From Polynucleobacter sp. Adler-ghost (GTDB taxonomy: Bacteria; Pseudomonadota; Gammaproteobacteria; Burkholderiales; Burkholderiaceae): DNA of 64,000 bases. Both the position numbers and the translations under genes were made by a program. Location: contig NZ_CP061320.1 in assembly GCF_018688495.1 (NCBI RefSeq), positions 96,586-160,585 of the forward strand, read 5' to 3'. Positions within the stretch are counted from its first letter, which is position 1; the number at the start of each line of letters is the position of its first letter. The notes below the pieces were generated by a model. The model searched no databases, was not told where the DNA came from, and saw only the letters and a program-made list of their open reading frames with translations. Shown here in pieces: positions 17,789 to 26,552 of this stretch.

Positions 17789-18097
17789 TTAGCCTTGTAC
17801 AAGTTTTTTCAACTCACCGCTTTGGAACATCTCAGTCATGATGTCTGAGCCACCAATGAATTCACCATTGATGTAGAGCTGAGGAATAGTTGGCCAGTTA
17901 GCAAATTCCTTAATGCCCTGACGAATTGCCTCATCTTCCAAAACGTTAACAGTATGAAGATTCTCCACGCCACTAGCGCGCAAAATATTGATCGCGTTAC
18001 CGGAAAAGCCGCATTGCGGAAATTGGGCATTGCCCTTCATAAACAATACAACAGGATGGCTAGTAACGATTTCTTGAATTTTTGCTTGAGTATCCAT
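17789..18097 (-). CDS. grxD: Monothiol glutaredoxin, Grx4 type
   Basis: CGFS-type glutaredoxin that, with glutathione, carries 2Fe-2S clusters rather than reducing disulfides. The motif [11 protein letters not shown] lies near residue 28, preceded by [33 protein letters not shown] supplies the cis-Pro and glutathione-binding residues. In most relatives the text before the active site is PxxPQCGFS; here it is AQFPQCGFS, consistent. The 102-residue length is normal. It lies downstream of prmC across a 100-base gap holding a weak hairpin. Confidence 0.96.
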   Translation of the reverse strand: MDTQAKIQEIVTSHPVVLFMKGNAQFPQCGFSGNAINILRASGVENLHTVNVLEDEAIRQGIKEFANWPTIPQLYINGEFIGGSDIMTEMFQSGELKKLVQG

Positions 18098-18173
18098 ATT
18101 TTTCCCTGAATTTATGCCATATAAAGATAATGATTTACTGCTAATAGTGAGCTAATTTTAAGGCTATCTTAAG

Positions 18174-18192
18174 AAAAGGGTTAATCCCCTTT
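18174..18192 (-). terminator. Possible terminator of hemA–prfA–prmC
   Basis: Read on the minus strand, AAAGGG (18192–18187) pairs with CCCTTT (18080-series bases 18180–18175) around a six-base loop, about eight bases after the prmC stop, and is followed by TCTTAAG. The stem is short and the T run poor, so this is tentative. Confidence 0.35.
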
Positions 18193-18199
18193 GATGGTT

Positions 18200-19048
18200 T
18201 TAGAGTCTTTTTCGTCCAGAAGCTACTCGGCAGTGGCCTGCCAAATCGAGATGCTCCTGCACGTCTATTAAACCTGCAACTTTCATAAGCCCCATCACGG
18301 CCTCAGATTGATCAAAGCCATGCTCGACGGCAATGAAGCCGCCCGGTTTTAGGTATTGATCTGCACCTGCAATAATGCTTTCTAAGCAGCTCAACCCGCT
18401 AGCGTAATCAGTCAGGGCGGATACAGGCTCAAAACGGAGATCCCCTTGAGTGAGGTGGGGGTCTTGATGGGCGATGTAGGGCGGATTACTCACAATCACA
18501 TCAAATTGACTTGGTTCGGTCAGGGCTGCATACCAACTACCTAGTAAAAACTGGACTTGATCTAAGAGGCTCAAAGAATGCGCATTTTGCTTTGCAATAG
18601 CCAGAGCTTCGGTCGATTGATCTGTTGCAATCACTGATGCGAGGGGCGCAGCGCTTGCGATAGAAAGTGCAATAGCACCAGAGCCGGTGCCCAAATCCAA
18701 TACTCTTGGGTGTTTTTTAAGTTTGGCAATTTCAGTAAGGGCAATCTCTACGAGGAGCTCAGTTTCTGGGCGGGGAATAAGTACCCCAGGACCAACCTGT
18801 AACTCGATATTGTGAAAGTCCTTCTTGCCTAAGATATACGCAATAGGTTCTCCTAGAGCTCTTCTGGAAACTAGTCTTTCCCATTCCAGAAAAGCTTGCT
18901 CATTCAAACTCATATCATCACGAGACAGTAGGGCAGAGCGGGGGAGTTGGTAGTGCTTCTCTAGGATGTGGGCTAGCAATATCCGCGCTTCATTCGCTGG
19001 CAATGCGCAGTTGCTTATTAATTCGCGTAAGGGCGGACTGGCGCTCAT
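18200..19048 (-). CDS. prmC: Peptide chain release factor N5-glutamine methyltransferase
   Basis: Methylates the glutamine of the GGQ motif in RF1 and RF2 using S-adenosylmethionine. The SAM site VLDLGTGSGAIALS lies at residues 117–130 and the catalytic NPPY at 188–191 in VSNPPYIAHQ. The N-terminal helical domain contains LGEPIAYILGKKDF, typical of PrmC. 282 residues, normal. It begins 12 bases after prfA, its substrate gene; hemA–prfA–prmC is a widely kept order in proteobacteria. Confidence 0.96.
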   Translation of the reverse strand: MSASPPLRELISNCALPANEARILLAHILEKHYQLPRSALLSRDDMSLNEQAFLEWERLVSRRALGEPIAYILGKKDFHNIELQVGPGVLIPRPETELLVEIALTEIAKLKKHPRVLDLGTGSGAIALSIASAAPLASVIATDQSTEALAIAKQNAHSLSLLDQVQFLLGSWYAALTEPSQFDVIVSNPPYIAHQDPHLTQGDLRFEPVSALTDYASGLSCLESIIAGADQYLKPGGFIAVEHGFDQSEAVMGLMKVAGLIDVQEHLDLAGHCRVASGRKRL

Positions 19049-19060
19049 CCTAGGATGGAA

Positions 19061-20140
19061 TTAATTATCGCCAAGTGCTGCAAGAAGCTCCGCCCGATGT
19101 TCAGACGCAAGTGCATTGCATAGCTCGTCTATATCACCATCCATCATGGCATCAATTTTGTAGAGTGTGAGATTGATGCGGTGATCGGTAATACGGCCCT
19201 GTGGAAAGTTATAAGTCCGAATACGATCACTACGATCACCAGTGCCAACTAAAGACTTTCTGGTCTGTGCTTCTAGCTGATGTTTTTCACGTTCACGGGC
19301 ATCCATGATGCGAGAAACAAGAACCTTCATTGCTTGTTCACGATTGCGGTGCTGACTGCGATCATCTTGGCACTCAACCACAGTGCCAGTTGGTAAATGG
19401 GTAATACGAACAGCAGAGTCCGTTTTATTAATATGCTGACCACCAGCCCCTGAAGCTCTAAAAGTATCAATGCGTAATTCAGCAGGGTTAATTTTGACCG
19501 CTTCTAATTCATCAGCCTCGGGCATTACAGCTACTGTACAAGCTGAAGTATGAATACGTCCCTGAGTTTCTGTTTGGGGAACGCGTTGAACGCGATGACC
19601 ACCAGACTCAAATTTGAGGCGTGAATAGACAGACTGACCTACTAAGCGCAGAACAACTTCTTTATAGCCACCAAGATCAGATTCGGCAGCATTCACCACT
19701 TCTACTTTCCAGCCCTGACGTTCTGCAAAGCGCGTATACATTCGGAGTAGGTCGCTAGCAAAAAGTGCACTCTCATCACCGCCTGTACCCGCCCGAATTT
19801 CTAAGAAGACATTGCGTTCGTCGTTGACATCTTTGGGTAGAAGTAGTTTTTGAAGTACACCCTCAAGCTCTTCCATAGTGGCTTGAGCTTGTTTCTGCTC
19901 TTCATCAGCAAAGTCCTTCATATCAGGATCCTTGCGCATCTCTTCTGCAGCTTGAGCATCAGCCTCAGCTTGTTTATATAAGCCAAATTGCTCCACTACC
20001 GTCGCAATATCAGAATGCTCACGTGTGAGCTTCCGATAGTTGTCCATATCCTTGGTGGACTCTTCGGTAGTTAATAAAGAATTGAGTTCGGCTAAGCGCG
20101 TGTCTAGGTGGTCTAGCTTAGCCCGCATGCTGGGCTTCAT
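19061..20140 (-). CDS. prfA: Peptide chain release factor 1
   Basis: Recognises UAA and UAG stop codons and triggers peptide release. The catalytic GGQ is in [17 protein letters not shown] with Q235 as the residue methylated by PrmC. The tripeptide anticodon region lies near residues 180–200 ([20 protein letters not shown]), where RVPQTE and TETQGR are family marks. Length 359 is standard. Its ATG directly follows the hemA stop codon with no gap, so translation is probably coupled. Confidence 0.97.
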   Translation of the reverse strand: MKPSMRAKLDHLDTRLAELNSLLTTEESTKDMDNYRKLTREHSDIATVVEQFGLYKQAEADAQAAEEMRKDPDMKDFADEEQKQAQATMEELEGVLQKLLLPKDVNDERNVFLEIRAGTGGDESALFASDLLRMYTRFAERQGWKVEVVNAAESDLGGYKEVVLRLVGQSVYSRLKFESGGHRVQRVPQTETQGRIHTSACTVAVMPEADELEAVKINPAELRIDTFRASGAGGQHINKTDSAVRITHLPTGTVVECQDDRSQHRNREQAMKVLVSRIMDAREREKHQLEAQTRKSLVGTGDRSDRIRTYNFPQGRITDHRINLTLYKIDAMMDGDIDELCNALASEHRAELLAALGDN

Positions 20141-21457
20141 CTAATGGTCTTCTGGCTTGGAGTGCGAGGCGAATAATTTGGGAAGCAACTTAATCAGGGC
20201 GTCACGCTCAGCGCCATTAGAATGTTGTAAAGCATGCAATGATCCATGCAAGAACTTATTCGTTAAGCCTTGCGCCATTGCATTGAGAACCTCTTGGGGA
20301 TCATCACCACGCATCAATCGCTTCATGGCACGATCCAGTTCAAGCTGCCTGAGATGCTCACCTTGTTGCTGAATATCCTGAATGAGTGGCACAGTCTTGC
20401 GACCTTGCATCCAGTGCATGAAATTACCAACACGATCTTCAATGATCGCTTCAGCCTGACTCACTGCTGCTTGACGTAAGGAAGCACCCGTCTGAATCAT
20501 CACGCCTAAATCATCGACTGTATATAAGTAGATGTCATTTAAGCGGCTAATCTCTGGCTCAAAGTCACGGGGAACTGCTAAATCAATCATGACCATGGGT
20601 TTACGGCGACGTTGCTTCAGAGCGCTCTCTACCATTCCTAATCCGATAATCGGCAGTGATGATGCTGTACTTGAAATGATGATGTCAAATTCATGTAATC
20701 GACTTGGCAGATCTGAGAGCTTGAATGATTCTGACTCAACATCTTGAATAGAAATCGAATCTGCTAATTCTTGCCCGCGCTCAATCGTGCGATTAGCAAT
20801 TGCTACTGCCTTAGGTTTACGTGCCACGAAATGGGTGGCGCATAAAGTGATCATGTCGCCAGCGCCAATAAATAGAACGCGTTGATCAGCAATACTTTCA
20901 AAAATGCGTTCAGCCAATCGAACTGATGCGGCTGCCATCGAGATTGAGTGAGCACCAATTTCTGTAGAGCCGCGAACTTCTTTTGCGACTGCAAAGGTTT
21001 TCTGAAAGAGTTGATTGAGATAAGTGCCAAGGACGCCCGCATCATTTGCAGTACGCACAGCATCTTTCATCTGACCCAAGATTTGGGTTTCGCCAATCAC
21101 CATGGAGTCCAACCCACAAGCAACTCTAAAGGCATGACGGACTGCATCAGATTGCGGTAGCGAATAAATATGGGGCTCCAAACTGCTTGGAGCAAGTTGT
21201 TGGGTTTTAGCTAACCAGTCAAACGTCGCTTCATGTAACAGGCCGGCTGCATCTGCATCGTTAGCAGCGCAGTAGAGTTCAGTTCGATTGCAAGTGGACA
21301 GGATTGTGGCCTCCGGCAGGCCGGCCTGATTCGCACCAACGAGATGTTGGCGAAGATCGTGCAACGCTTCTTGAAGAAATTCAGGGTCAAAGGCGACCTT
21401 TTCCCGAATGGCGACCGGCGCTGTGTGATGATTGATGCCGAGTGTCAACAACTTCAT
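20141..21457 (-). CDS. hemA: Glutamyl-tRNA reductase
   Basis: Reduces glutamyl-tRNA(Glu) to glutamate-1-semialdehyde, the first committed step of C5-pathway tetrapyrrole synthesis. The catalytic cysteine is C56 in [26 protein letters not shown] and the NADPH-binding [14 protein letters not shown] follow, and a C-terminal dimerisation helix ends the protein. 438 residues, with [15 protein letters not shown] as N-terminus. First gene of hemA–prfA–prmC, divergent from the small membrane protein at 21500. Confidence 0.97.
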   Translation of the reverse strand: MKLLTLGINHHTAPVAIREKVAFDPEFLQEALHDLRQHLVGANQAGLPEATILSTCNRTELYCAANDADAAGLLHEATFDWLAKTQQLAPSSLEPHIYSLPQSDAVRHAFRVACGLDSMVIGETQILGQMKDAVRTANDAGVLGTYLNQLFQKTFAVAKEVRGSTEIGAHSISMAAASVRLAERIFESIADQRVLFIGAGDMITLCATHFVARKPKAVAIANRTIERGQELADSISIQDVESESFKLSDLPSRLHEFDIIISSTASSLPIIGLGMVESALKQRRRKPMVMIDLAVPRDFEPEISRLNDIYLYTVDDLGVMIQTGASLRQAAVSQAEAIIEDRVGNFMHWMQGRKTVPLIQDIQQQGEHLRQLELDRAMKRLMRGDDPQEVLNAMAQGLTNKFLHGSLHALQHSNGAERDALIKLLPKLFASHSKPEDH

Positions 21458-21499
21458 AATGGTGATTATAGATTTGATGTCAGCAACAAGGGGGTGGCA

Positions 21500-21757
21500 A
21501 TGGGGTTTTTAGCTTTTCTGGTGATCGGTGGCTTAACTGGCGTATTTGCCTTAGTTTTTTACCCAGGAAAACGTCAATCTAAGCCCGGGGCTAATAAATT
21601 CCTCATGGCAGTCTTACTTGGCAGTATTGCTGCCCTAGCTAGCTCCTATATAGGGCAATTTGCAGGTTTATTTCAGTCCGGTCAGATGCTGGAGTGGCTT
21701 TGTGCCATAGGTGCTTCTTGTCTGGCTGGTGTCTCATACGCGAGCATAGATAAATAA
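21500..21757 (+). CDS. Small membrane protein, possibly GlsB/YeaQ/YmgE-like
   Basis: An 85-residue hydrophobic protein with three likely spans: [40 protein letters not shown] and [20 protein letters not shown]. The layout, with a Gly-rich first span, a short loop [12 protein letters not shown] and two more spans, resembles transglycosylase-associated small proteins, but the resemblance is loose. An open frame extends upstream into the antisense strand of hemA; I choose ATG 21500 (GTGGCAATG) because the extra 52 residues there are polar and mirror hemA. No functional context. Confidence 0.65.
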   Translation: MGFLAFLVIGGLTGVFALVFYPGKRQSKPGANKFLMAVLLGSIAALASSYIGQFAGLFQSGQMLEWLCAIGASCLAGVSYASIDK

Positions 21758-21808
21758 GTCCAAACACGCTGCAATTAGCTCTAGTGCACCAGAATTTACC
21801 CCTTTTTT

Positions 21809-21830
21809 AATGTGTAATATATTACACATT
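21809..21830 (+). promoter_or_regulatory. 22-bp perfect palindrome, probable operator of the XRE/nucleotidyltransferase pair
   Basis: Centred on TGTGTAATATATTACACA (21811–21828), the symmetry extends two bases on each side. It ends 30 bases before the start codon at 21860. TTACAC within its right arm and CATAAT at 21847–21852 could be the -35 and -10 boxes, with a long 19-base spacer. The placement suggests self-repression by the helix-turn-helix protein encoded next, the usual arrangement for toxin–antitoxin pairs. Confidence 0.7.
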
Positions 21831-21859
21831 TATTATGTGCTTATGGCATAATATTTACT

Positions 21860-22342
21860 ATGAACTTACGTGAAATTGGACTGCAGGTGGCCTATCGCAG
21901 AGTTGCTCTTGGTTTAACTCAAGATCGCTTAGCTAAGTTATCCAATTTGTCCAGATCAACCATTCTTCATTTAGAAAACGGCACCCTCAAGGATTTGGGA
22001 GCTGCTAAATTATTTGCTCTGCTCGGGTTGCTCGGGATCAATGTTTCAATGCAAGGGCGGCAGAAAAAGCAATATGCTCTAGAGGCTGCGAGCCAAACTG
22101 CGAGCGTGAGTTACAAAAATAAATTAACTGGCCCACAGCTAGCAAAGTCATTGGTATCGGGAAAAATTCCAGAACCCATCTTTCCTTATATAGCTTCTTT
22201 GCTCGATGAGACTCCATTACCTCTGATTGTTTTGGCGGTTGAGGAGGCAGCTAAAGCAAGCAATACTCCCCCCAAAAGCATTTGGAAAAATATTGATCGT
22301 TGGGCTCATGAAATGCACTCGCCAAGACTGGCTTGGCAATAA
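21860..22342 (+). CDS. XRE-family helix-turn-helix protein, putative antitoxin
   Basis: A 160-residue protein whose first 60 residues are a Cro/C1-type domain: VAYRRVALGLTQDRLAKLSN then LSRSTILHLENGTLKDLG, with the recognition helix around SRSTILHLEN. The C-terminal 90 residues, with PQLAKSLVSGKIPEPIFPYI and ALEEA-like helices (LAVEEAAKASNTPPKSIWKN), probably contact the partner protein. It lies six bases upstream of the nucleotidyltransferase gene, preceded by a 22-bp palindrome. Family knowledge: such pairs are often toxin–antitoxin modules. Its length and HTH type differ from the classical AbiEi antitoxin. Confidence 0.75.
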   Translation: MNLREIGLQVAYRRVALGLTQDRLAKLSNLSRSTILHLENGTLKDLGAAKLFALLGLLGINVSMQGRQKKQYALEAASQTASVSYKNKLTGPQLAKSLVSGKIPEPIFPYIASLLDETPLPLIVLAVEEAAKASNTPPKSIWKNIDRWAHEMHSPRLAWQ

Positions 22343-22348
22343 TGGCGG

Positions 22349-23017
22349 ATGAATAAACCAATTCACGAGCGTAAGCTGCCCGATGGCGTTTGGAAGGAGT
22401 TATTTCCCCATGCGCTTCGAATCATTACTGAAATTAAAAAACATGGAATGGCTAACCCCTTTTGGACATTTGGGGGTGGCACTGTTCTGATGTTGCGCTA
22501 TCAGCATCGGCTTAGCAAGGATATCGATATTTTTGTTCCAGACCCCCAGTATCTGGGTTTCGTAACTCCAAGGTTGAGTGATGTTGCCGCCAATATTTCT
22601 TCACAATATGTCGAAGACCAAAACTCCTATGTCAAGTTAATTCGTCCAGAGGGAGAAATTGATTTCGTGGCATCTCCTAATCTCACCAAGCCTGGATATG
22701 AATTATGGAATATTTTTGGCGACACTATTCGTGTTGAGACTGCTGTAGAAATTGTGGCAAAAAAACTATGGCACAGAGGAGATAGGGCGGCGGCCCGTGA
22801 TTTATTTGATCTATCGTTAGTGATCGAGCGTGAGCCCAAAGAATTGCAAATCGCAAAACTGTTTTTGTTGAGGCATGCCGATCAATTTATTGAACAAATC
22901 CAAAGTAGAGCTCATGTACTAAAACCCCAATTTAATGAAATTGATGTTTTGAGCTATAGCCCCAGTTATGACGAAGCGGTAGAGCGAGTTACAGGTTTTT
23001 TAGGGGCTCTAAAGTAA
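22349..23017 (+). CDS. AbiEii/AbiGii-type nucleotidyltransferase, putative toxin
   Basis: A 222-residue member of the DNA-polymerase-beta-like nucleotidyltransferase superfamily. Motif I is GGGT at 42–45 with RLSKDIDIF (DID at 58–60); motif II is EIDFV with D105; motifs III/IV are VEIVAKKL (K138) and AARDLFDL (150–155). All expected catalytic residues appear intact. Characterised AbiEii/MenT relatives inactivate tRNA or block growth by adding nucleotides, and here the preceding HTH protein would be the antidote; both statements are by family. ATG at 22349 is followed by KPIHERKLPDGVW. Start could not be later because the fold needs the first 40 residues. Confidence 0.8.
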   Translation: MNKPIHERKLPDGVWKELFPHALRIITEIKKHGMANPFWTFGGGTVLMLRYQHRLSKDIDIFVPDPQYLGFVTPRLSDVAANISSQYVEDQNSYVKLIRPEGEIDFVASPNLTKPGYELWNIFGDTIRVETAVEIVAKKLWHRGDRAAARDLFDLSLVIEREPKELQIAKLFLLRHADQFIEQIQSRAHVLKPQFNEIDVLSYSPSYDEAVERVTGFLGALK

Positions 23018-23059
23018 TGCCGACTATGGTCGTAATTCATGCTTCAGGCTGATGCATCT

Positions 23060-23218
23060 TTATTCAGCGTCTAAAAGGATTTGATCTAGAAAATCCATTA
23101 AATCAATGTCGGCGCGATCTGCGGATGACGCTAGCGCAGATTGGCGTCGATATTCCTCAGTCAGCTCTACTGAGGTTGCGGTGTCATTATTGATGGTTTT
23201 TGGGCTGTTTGATAGCAT
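23060..23218 (-). CDS. Possible 52-residue acidic protein
   Basis: A short frame starting MLSNSPKTINNDTATS and ending DLMDFLDQILLDAE. It is acidic (I count 10 Asp/Glu against 4 Arg/Lys), with an amphipathic C-terminal helix and a middle segment ELTEEYRRQSALASSADRAD. It starts 38 bases beyond the ung stop on the same strand and is convergent with the nucleotidyltransferase gene. An in-frame stop nine bases upstream of the ATG limits the start. No good ribosome-binding site is visible (TATGATCAAAA). I do not recognise a family; a fortuitous frame is possible. Confidence 0.35.
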   Translation of the reverse strand: MLSNSPKTINNDTATSVELTEEYRRQSALASSADRADIDLMDFLDQILLDAE

Positions 23219-23256
23219 TTTTGATCATATTTAGCCGAGAATTTTAATATCTTAAG

Positions 23257-24030
23257 TTAACTACTTAGCGAAAATAAGTCTTTATCCGTATGACTTGCAT
23301 GGCTATCAACCCACTGAATCGGTGACTGCTGTTTTGCAATTAGCCACTCATTGGCTTTAGTGAAGTGCCCACAGCTTGCCTTTGCACTAGGCTCTAGAAA
23401 AGGCTTCTCTGTTTTAAAGACCCCCAGCCCAGAAGGGTGGGAGGATTGCAGAATCAATTGATCTTGGGTAGCCTCAATCAGAGGTAACTTAGATTGGGCA
23501 TGACCGCCCCACAGCATCCAAACCAGATAGGGTTTTTGCTGTGCTAAAGCGCTTATCAGTCTATCAATGAGGGATTTCCAGCCTAGGTTGGCGTGACTAC
23601 CTGCTTCACCCAATTTGACGCTGAGAACGGTGTTGAGAAGCAGGACACCTTGCTCAGCCCAAGGGTGAAGATCTCCATTGGGAAGTGCGCCAAAATTTTC
23701 CAGTGCTAGTGCTTTACTGATATTGCGTAAGGAACTCGGAAATTGGCGAGAGTTTGTAGGAATATTGCTCGGTATCGAAAAGGCCAAGCCCTGAGCTAGT
23801 CCAGGGGAGTGATACGGATCTTGCCCCAAGATAACGACCTTGACCTTGGTAAGTGGGGTTAATGTGAGTGCCTTGAAGAAATTTTGTGGCTCCGGACGAA
23901 TCTGCTCACCCTCTTTATTGAGCTCAGTTCTCAGATTAGTCTGCAGTATTTGCCACTCAGGAGATTGAAAGTAATCTCCGAGCAGGGCGCGCCAATCTTC
24001 CGGAATGTCAGCCGCGGAAAATGAATGCAT
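23257..24030 (-). CDS. ung: Uracil-DNA glycosylase, family 1
   Basis: Excises uracil from DNA to start base-excision repair. The water-activating motif GQDPYHSPG is at residues 69–77 (D71, H74), followed by GLAFSIPSN and ALAQQKPYLVWMLWGGHAQ, and the minor-groove loop HPSGLGVF. In most family-1 enzymes this loop reads HPSPLSA, so the GLG variant is unusual but keeps the catalytic His. The N-terminus MHSFSAADIPEDWRALLGDY includes the expected W. 257 residues. Its start overlaps the stop of the M61 peptidase gene by one base. Confidence 0.95.
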   Translation of the reverse strand: MHSFSAADIPEDWRALLGDYFQSPEWQILQTNLRTELNKEGEQIRPEPQNFFKALTLTPLTKVKVVILGQDPYHSPGLAQGLAFSIPSNIPTNSRQFPSSLRNISKALALENFGALPNGDLHPWAEQGVLLLNTVLSVKLGEAGSHANLGWKSLIDRLISALAQQKPYLVWMLWGGHAQSKLPLIEATQDQLILQSSHPSGLGVFKTEKPFLEPSAKASCGHFTKANEWLIAKQQSPIQWVDSHASHTDKDLFSLSS

Positions 24031-25814
24031 TACTCAGCTGGTGTGATTATGTACTGGGCTGGAATTTGATCATCCTCAAGAACAGTCATGCACCCATGCT
24101 CTAAGTCATCTCGGTAAAAGCAAATCTGAATGATTTGCCCTGTGATCAAGCTAGACAACACCTTATCCCAGCGCGCAGCGGTAATGCGCTCACCATTCAT
24201 ACTCGCCAATAGATCTCCGGCCGCTAGACCTGCGAATTGAGCAGCTCCACCATCAAGCACATGCGTTACCTTTAACCAGCCATTGCTATCACTATGGCGC
24301 ATTCCGAATTGCAGTTTTATTTGCTCTAGTTTGGAATGTTTTTTTTGTTTAACCGTAATGAATTTGGAATCAATCCATTTCTGAATTGGAATATCTTCAG
24401 TCCCAAAAATATAACGAGACTTAAATTCATTCCAAGTGGCATTAAATCGCGCACCTAGAAGTGTTCGCATTAAGTCATCTAGACCATCTTCAGCAATCCC
24501 ATCAAGCGTGACTCCATGTATTTTCCAGATGAGGCGCATTAAGTCATCCAGGGATTTTTGATTGTTTGTGAATGCGCGAATCTTGAGATCTAAACCTAAA
24601 GCAAGCAAGGCTCCCTTACCGTAATAACTCACGACTGCATTCGGCGTATTCTCATCGGCTTGGTAGTACTTGGTCCAAGCGTCAAAAGAGCTATCTGCAA
24701 GACTTTGCTTCAATCTTCCTGGGCCACGCAAAATACCATTCCAATTATTAGCAACTAACTGAAGGTAGGTTTTTAGATCAATACGTTTACTGCGAAATAA
24801 TTGCAAGTCATCGTAGTAACTCGTAAAGCCTTCAAATAACCACAGTAAACGAGTATGGTTTCTGCGATCAAGTTGATAGGGTTGAAAGGCTTTTGGCTGA
24901 ATGCGTTTAACTAACCATGCATGGAAGTATTCATGGCTACAAAGGCCTAGAAACTCACGATAGGATGCCTCATCAAGCGGGGAATGTATTTGGGGAATTT
25001 GATCGCGACGGCACAGAAGAGCGGTGCTGTTGCGATGCTCTAGTCCACCATATCCAGAGAGGACCGCATTGACCAAAAATAAATAATTCTGGAAAGGTGC
25101 TTGCTTAGTTTTTGGTTCAAAGAGATTAATAGTGCAGGTACAGATCGCCTGAAGATCTGTTGCTAGGCGTTCAAGATCGACTTCATGGATGCAGCCTTGA
25201 ATGGCCATGGCATGTGAGACACTATTTGATTGCCAATGAGCAATCTGAAATTCACCCATCGCAATGGGATGATCTAAGAGATCATCATAATTTTTGGCGA
25301 GATAAAAGCCGTAACCTTGATCATCTACTTTGGCTGGCTGTAAGCCCGTCTGCACAGTCCAGGAGTTTGCGCAAGTATCTTTAGGAGGAATCAACACTAC
25401 AGCACACGGTAAAGACTCCTGTCCCATGACCGCTAAACACAAACTACTTGGGTTGATAAATGCACGCTCAGTATCAAGATAGGCAGCCCGCACAGAAGAA
25501 TCAAATGCATACACCGTTGTGAGAATTTCTACCGGACCAGTTACTTTGGGTAGGCGCCATTGATCGTTATCAATCCGCTCTAAGACTAGGGCTTCATTCG
25601 GCTTACTGAGTGCAAACCCTTCAATCGTTTCGATTTGTTTGCTGAAGTCGCGTATTAAATAACTTCCTGGAATCCAGGCGGGCATTTGCAGAATTTGCCC
25701 ACTCGGCAATGGATTTTCAATGCGCAACTTCACATGAAAGCGGTGACCATACAAATCTGCCGACCAAATGGTGTACTGGATTGCAGGTAGTTCAGAAGTA
25801 TTTATTTTATTCAT
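24030..25814 (-). CDS. M61-family (glycyl) metallopeptidase with PDZ domain
   Basis: A 594-residue protease with the zinc motif HEYFH at 294–298 in LGLCSHEYFHAWLVKRIQP; the third ligand is probably the Glu in WLFEGFTSYYDDL about 30 residues later. The N-terminal beta domain has MPAWIPGSYLIRDFSKQI, a strong M61 mark. A PDZ domain near residues 500–580 contains VLDGGAAQFAGLAAGDLLAS. No signal peptide is seen, so a cytoplasmic location is likely. The family prefers Gly/Ala at the N-terminus of peptides. It shares one base with ung and is 12 bases from dsbC. Confidence 0.92.
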   Translation of the reverse strand: MNKINTSELPAIQYTIWSADLYGHRFHVKLRIENPLPSGQILQMPAWIPGSYLIRDFSKQIETIEGFALSKPNEALVLERIDNDQWRLPKVTGPVEILTTVYAFDSSVRAAYLDTERAFINPSSLCLAVMGQESLPCAVVLIPPKDTCANSWTVQTGLQPAKVDDQGYGFYLAKNYDDLLDHPIAMGEFQIAHWQSNSVSHAMAIQGCIHEVDLERLATDLQAICTCTINLFEPKTKQAPFQNYLFLVNAVLSGYGGLEHRNSTALLCRRDQIPQIHSPLDEASYREFLGLCSHEYFHAWLVKRIQPKAFQPYQLDRRNHTRLLWLFEGFTSYYDDLQLFRSKRIDLKTYLQLVANNWNGILRGPGRLKQSLADSSFDAWTKYYQADENTPNAVVSYYGKGALLALGLDLKIRAFTNNQKSLDDLMRLIWKIHGVTLDGIAEDGLDDLMRTLLGARFNATWNEFKSRYIFGTEDIPIQKWIDSKFITVKQKKHSKLEQIKLQFGMRHSDSNGWLKVTHVLDGGAAQFAGLAAGDLLASMNGERITAARWDKVLSSLITGQIIQICFYRDDLEHGCMTVLEDDQIPAQYIITPAE

Positions 25815-25826
25815 CAGTTTAGGCTG

Positions 25827-26552
25827 CTACTTCAGACTGCTAAATTTCTTTTCAATATCGGTGATTTGAACTGCGCCAGGAAAGCGGCTGCCATCAGTAA
25901 AGAAAATAGTTGGAGTCCCTGTAATTCCGTAGGTTTTGGCAAAGGCCATATTTTTATCTAAAGGTGTGCTGCAGTCACTCTTACCACTAGGTGCAATACC
26001 ATTAATCATCCAATCAACATAGGCTTTCTGGGGATCTGCGGCACACCAAATTTGTTTCGATTTTTGCGCGGAGTCGGCTGACAGAATTGGGATAAGGTAG
26101 GTATAGACCGTCACGTTATCTAGTTGCTGCAAGGATTTTTCTAAACGCTTGCAGTAGCCGCAATTCGGGTCAGAGAAAATAGCTAACTGTCGACTGCCAT
26201 TGCCGCGTACGGCTTTTAAAGCATTTGATAGATTAAGTTCAGTCCATTTGATGCGATTGAGATCTGCCTGTTTTTGTTCGGTAATATTTTTCCCGGTAGC
26301 GATCTCAATAATTTCGCCTTGGATTAAATATTTACTATTGGCATCTGTATAAAAAACCTCATTTCCAACCAATACTTCGTATAGGCCGGAGATAGGCGAT
26401 TGAGAAACACTTTTGATTTTCGTGTTTGGGCCAATTTTCTTTTGGAGCTCAGAGCGGACTTGCTGCTCCGATTGTGCGTTGACCACTCCCGCTAAAAATA
26501 TGAGAGAGCAAGCTAGGACGAGAGTAGAAAGTAATTTATTCAAAATCAGCAT
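25827..26552 (-). CDS. dsbC: Periplasmic thiol:disulfide interchange protein DsbC
   Basis: Disulfide isomerase of the periplasm. A signal peptide [20 protein letters not shown] ends at NAQ. The active site CGYC lies in FSDPNCGYCKRLEKSL, and the cis-Pro loop is GTPTIFF. The N-terminal dimerisation domain shows SPISGLYEVLVGNEVFYTD. ATG 26552 overlaps the 3' end of the upstream hydroxylase gene; a TTG at 26543 (MNKLLST) is better spaced from CGGAG and may be the real start; another ATG at 26570 adds six non-signal residues. The gene is translationally coupled to the preceding one. Confidence 0.93.
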   Translation of the reverse strand: MLILNKLLSTLVLACSLIFLAGVVNAQSEQQVRSELQKKIGPNTKIKSVSQSPISGLYEVLVGNEVFYTDANSKYLIQGEIIEIATGKNITEQKQADLNRIKWTELNLSNALKAVRGNGSRQLAIFSDPNCGYCKRLEKSLQQLDNVTVYTYLIPILSADSAQKSKQIWCAADPQKAYVDWMINGIAPSGKSDCSTPLDKNMAFAKTYGITGTPTIFFTDGSRFPGAVQITDIEKKFSSLK

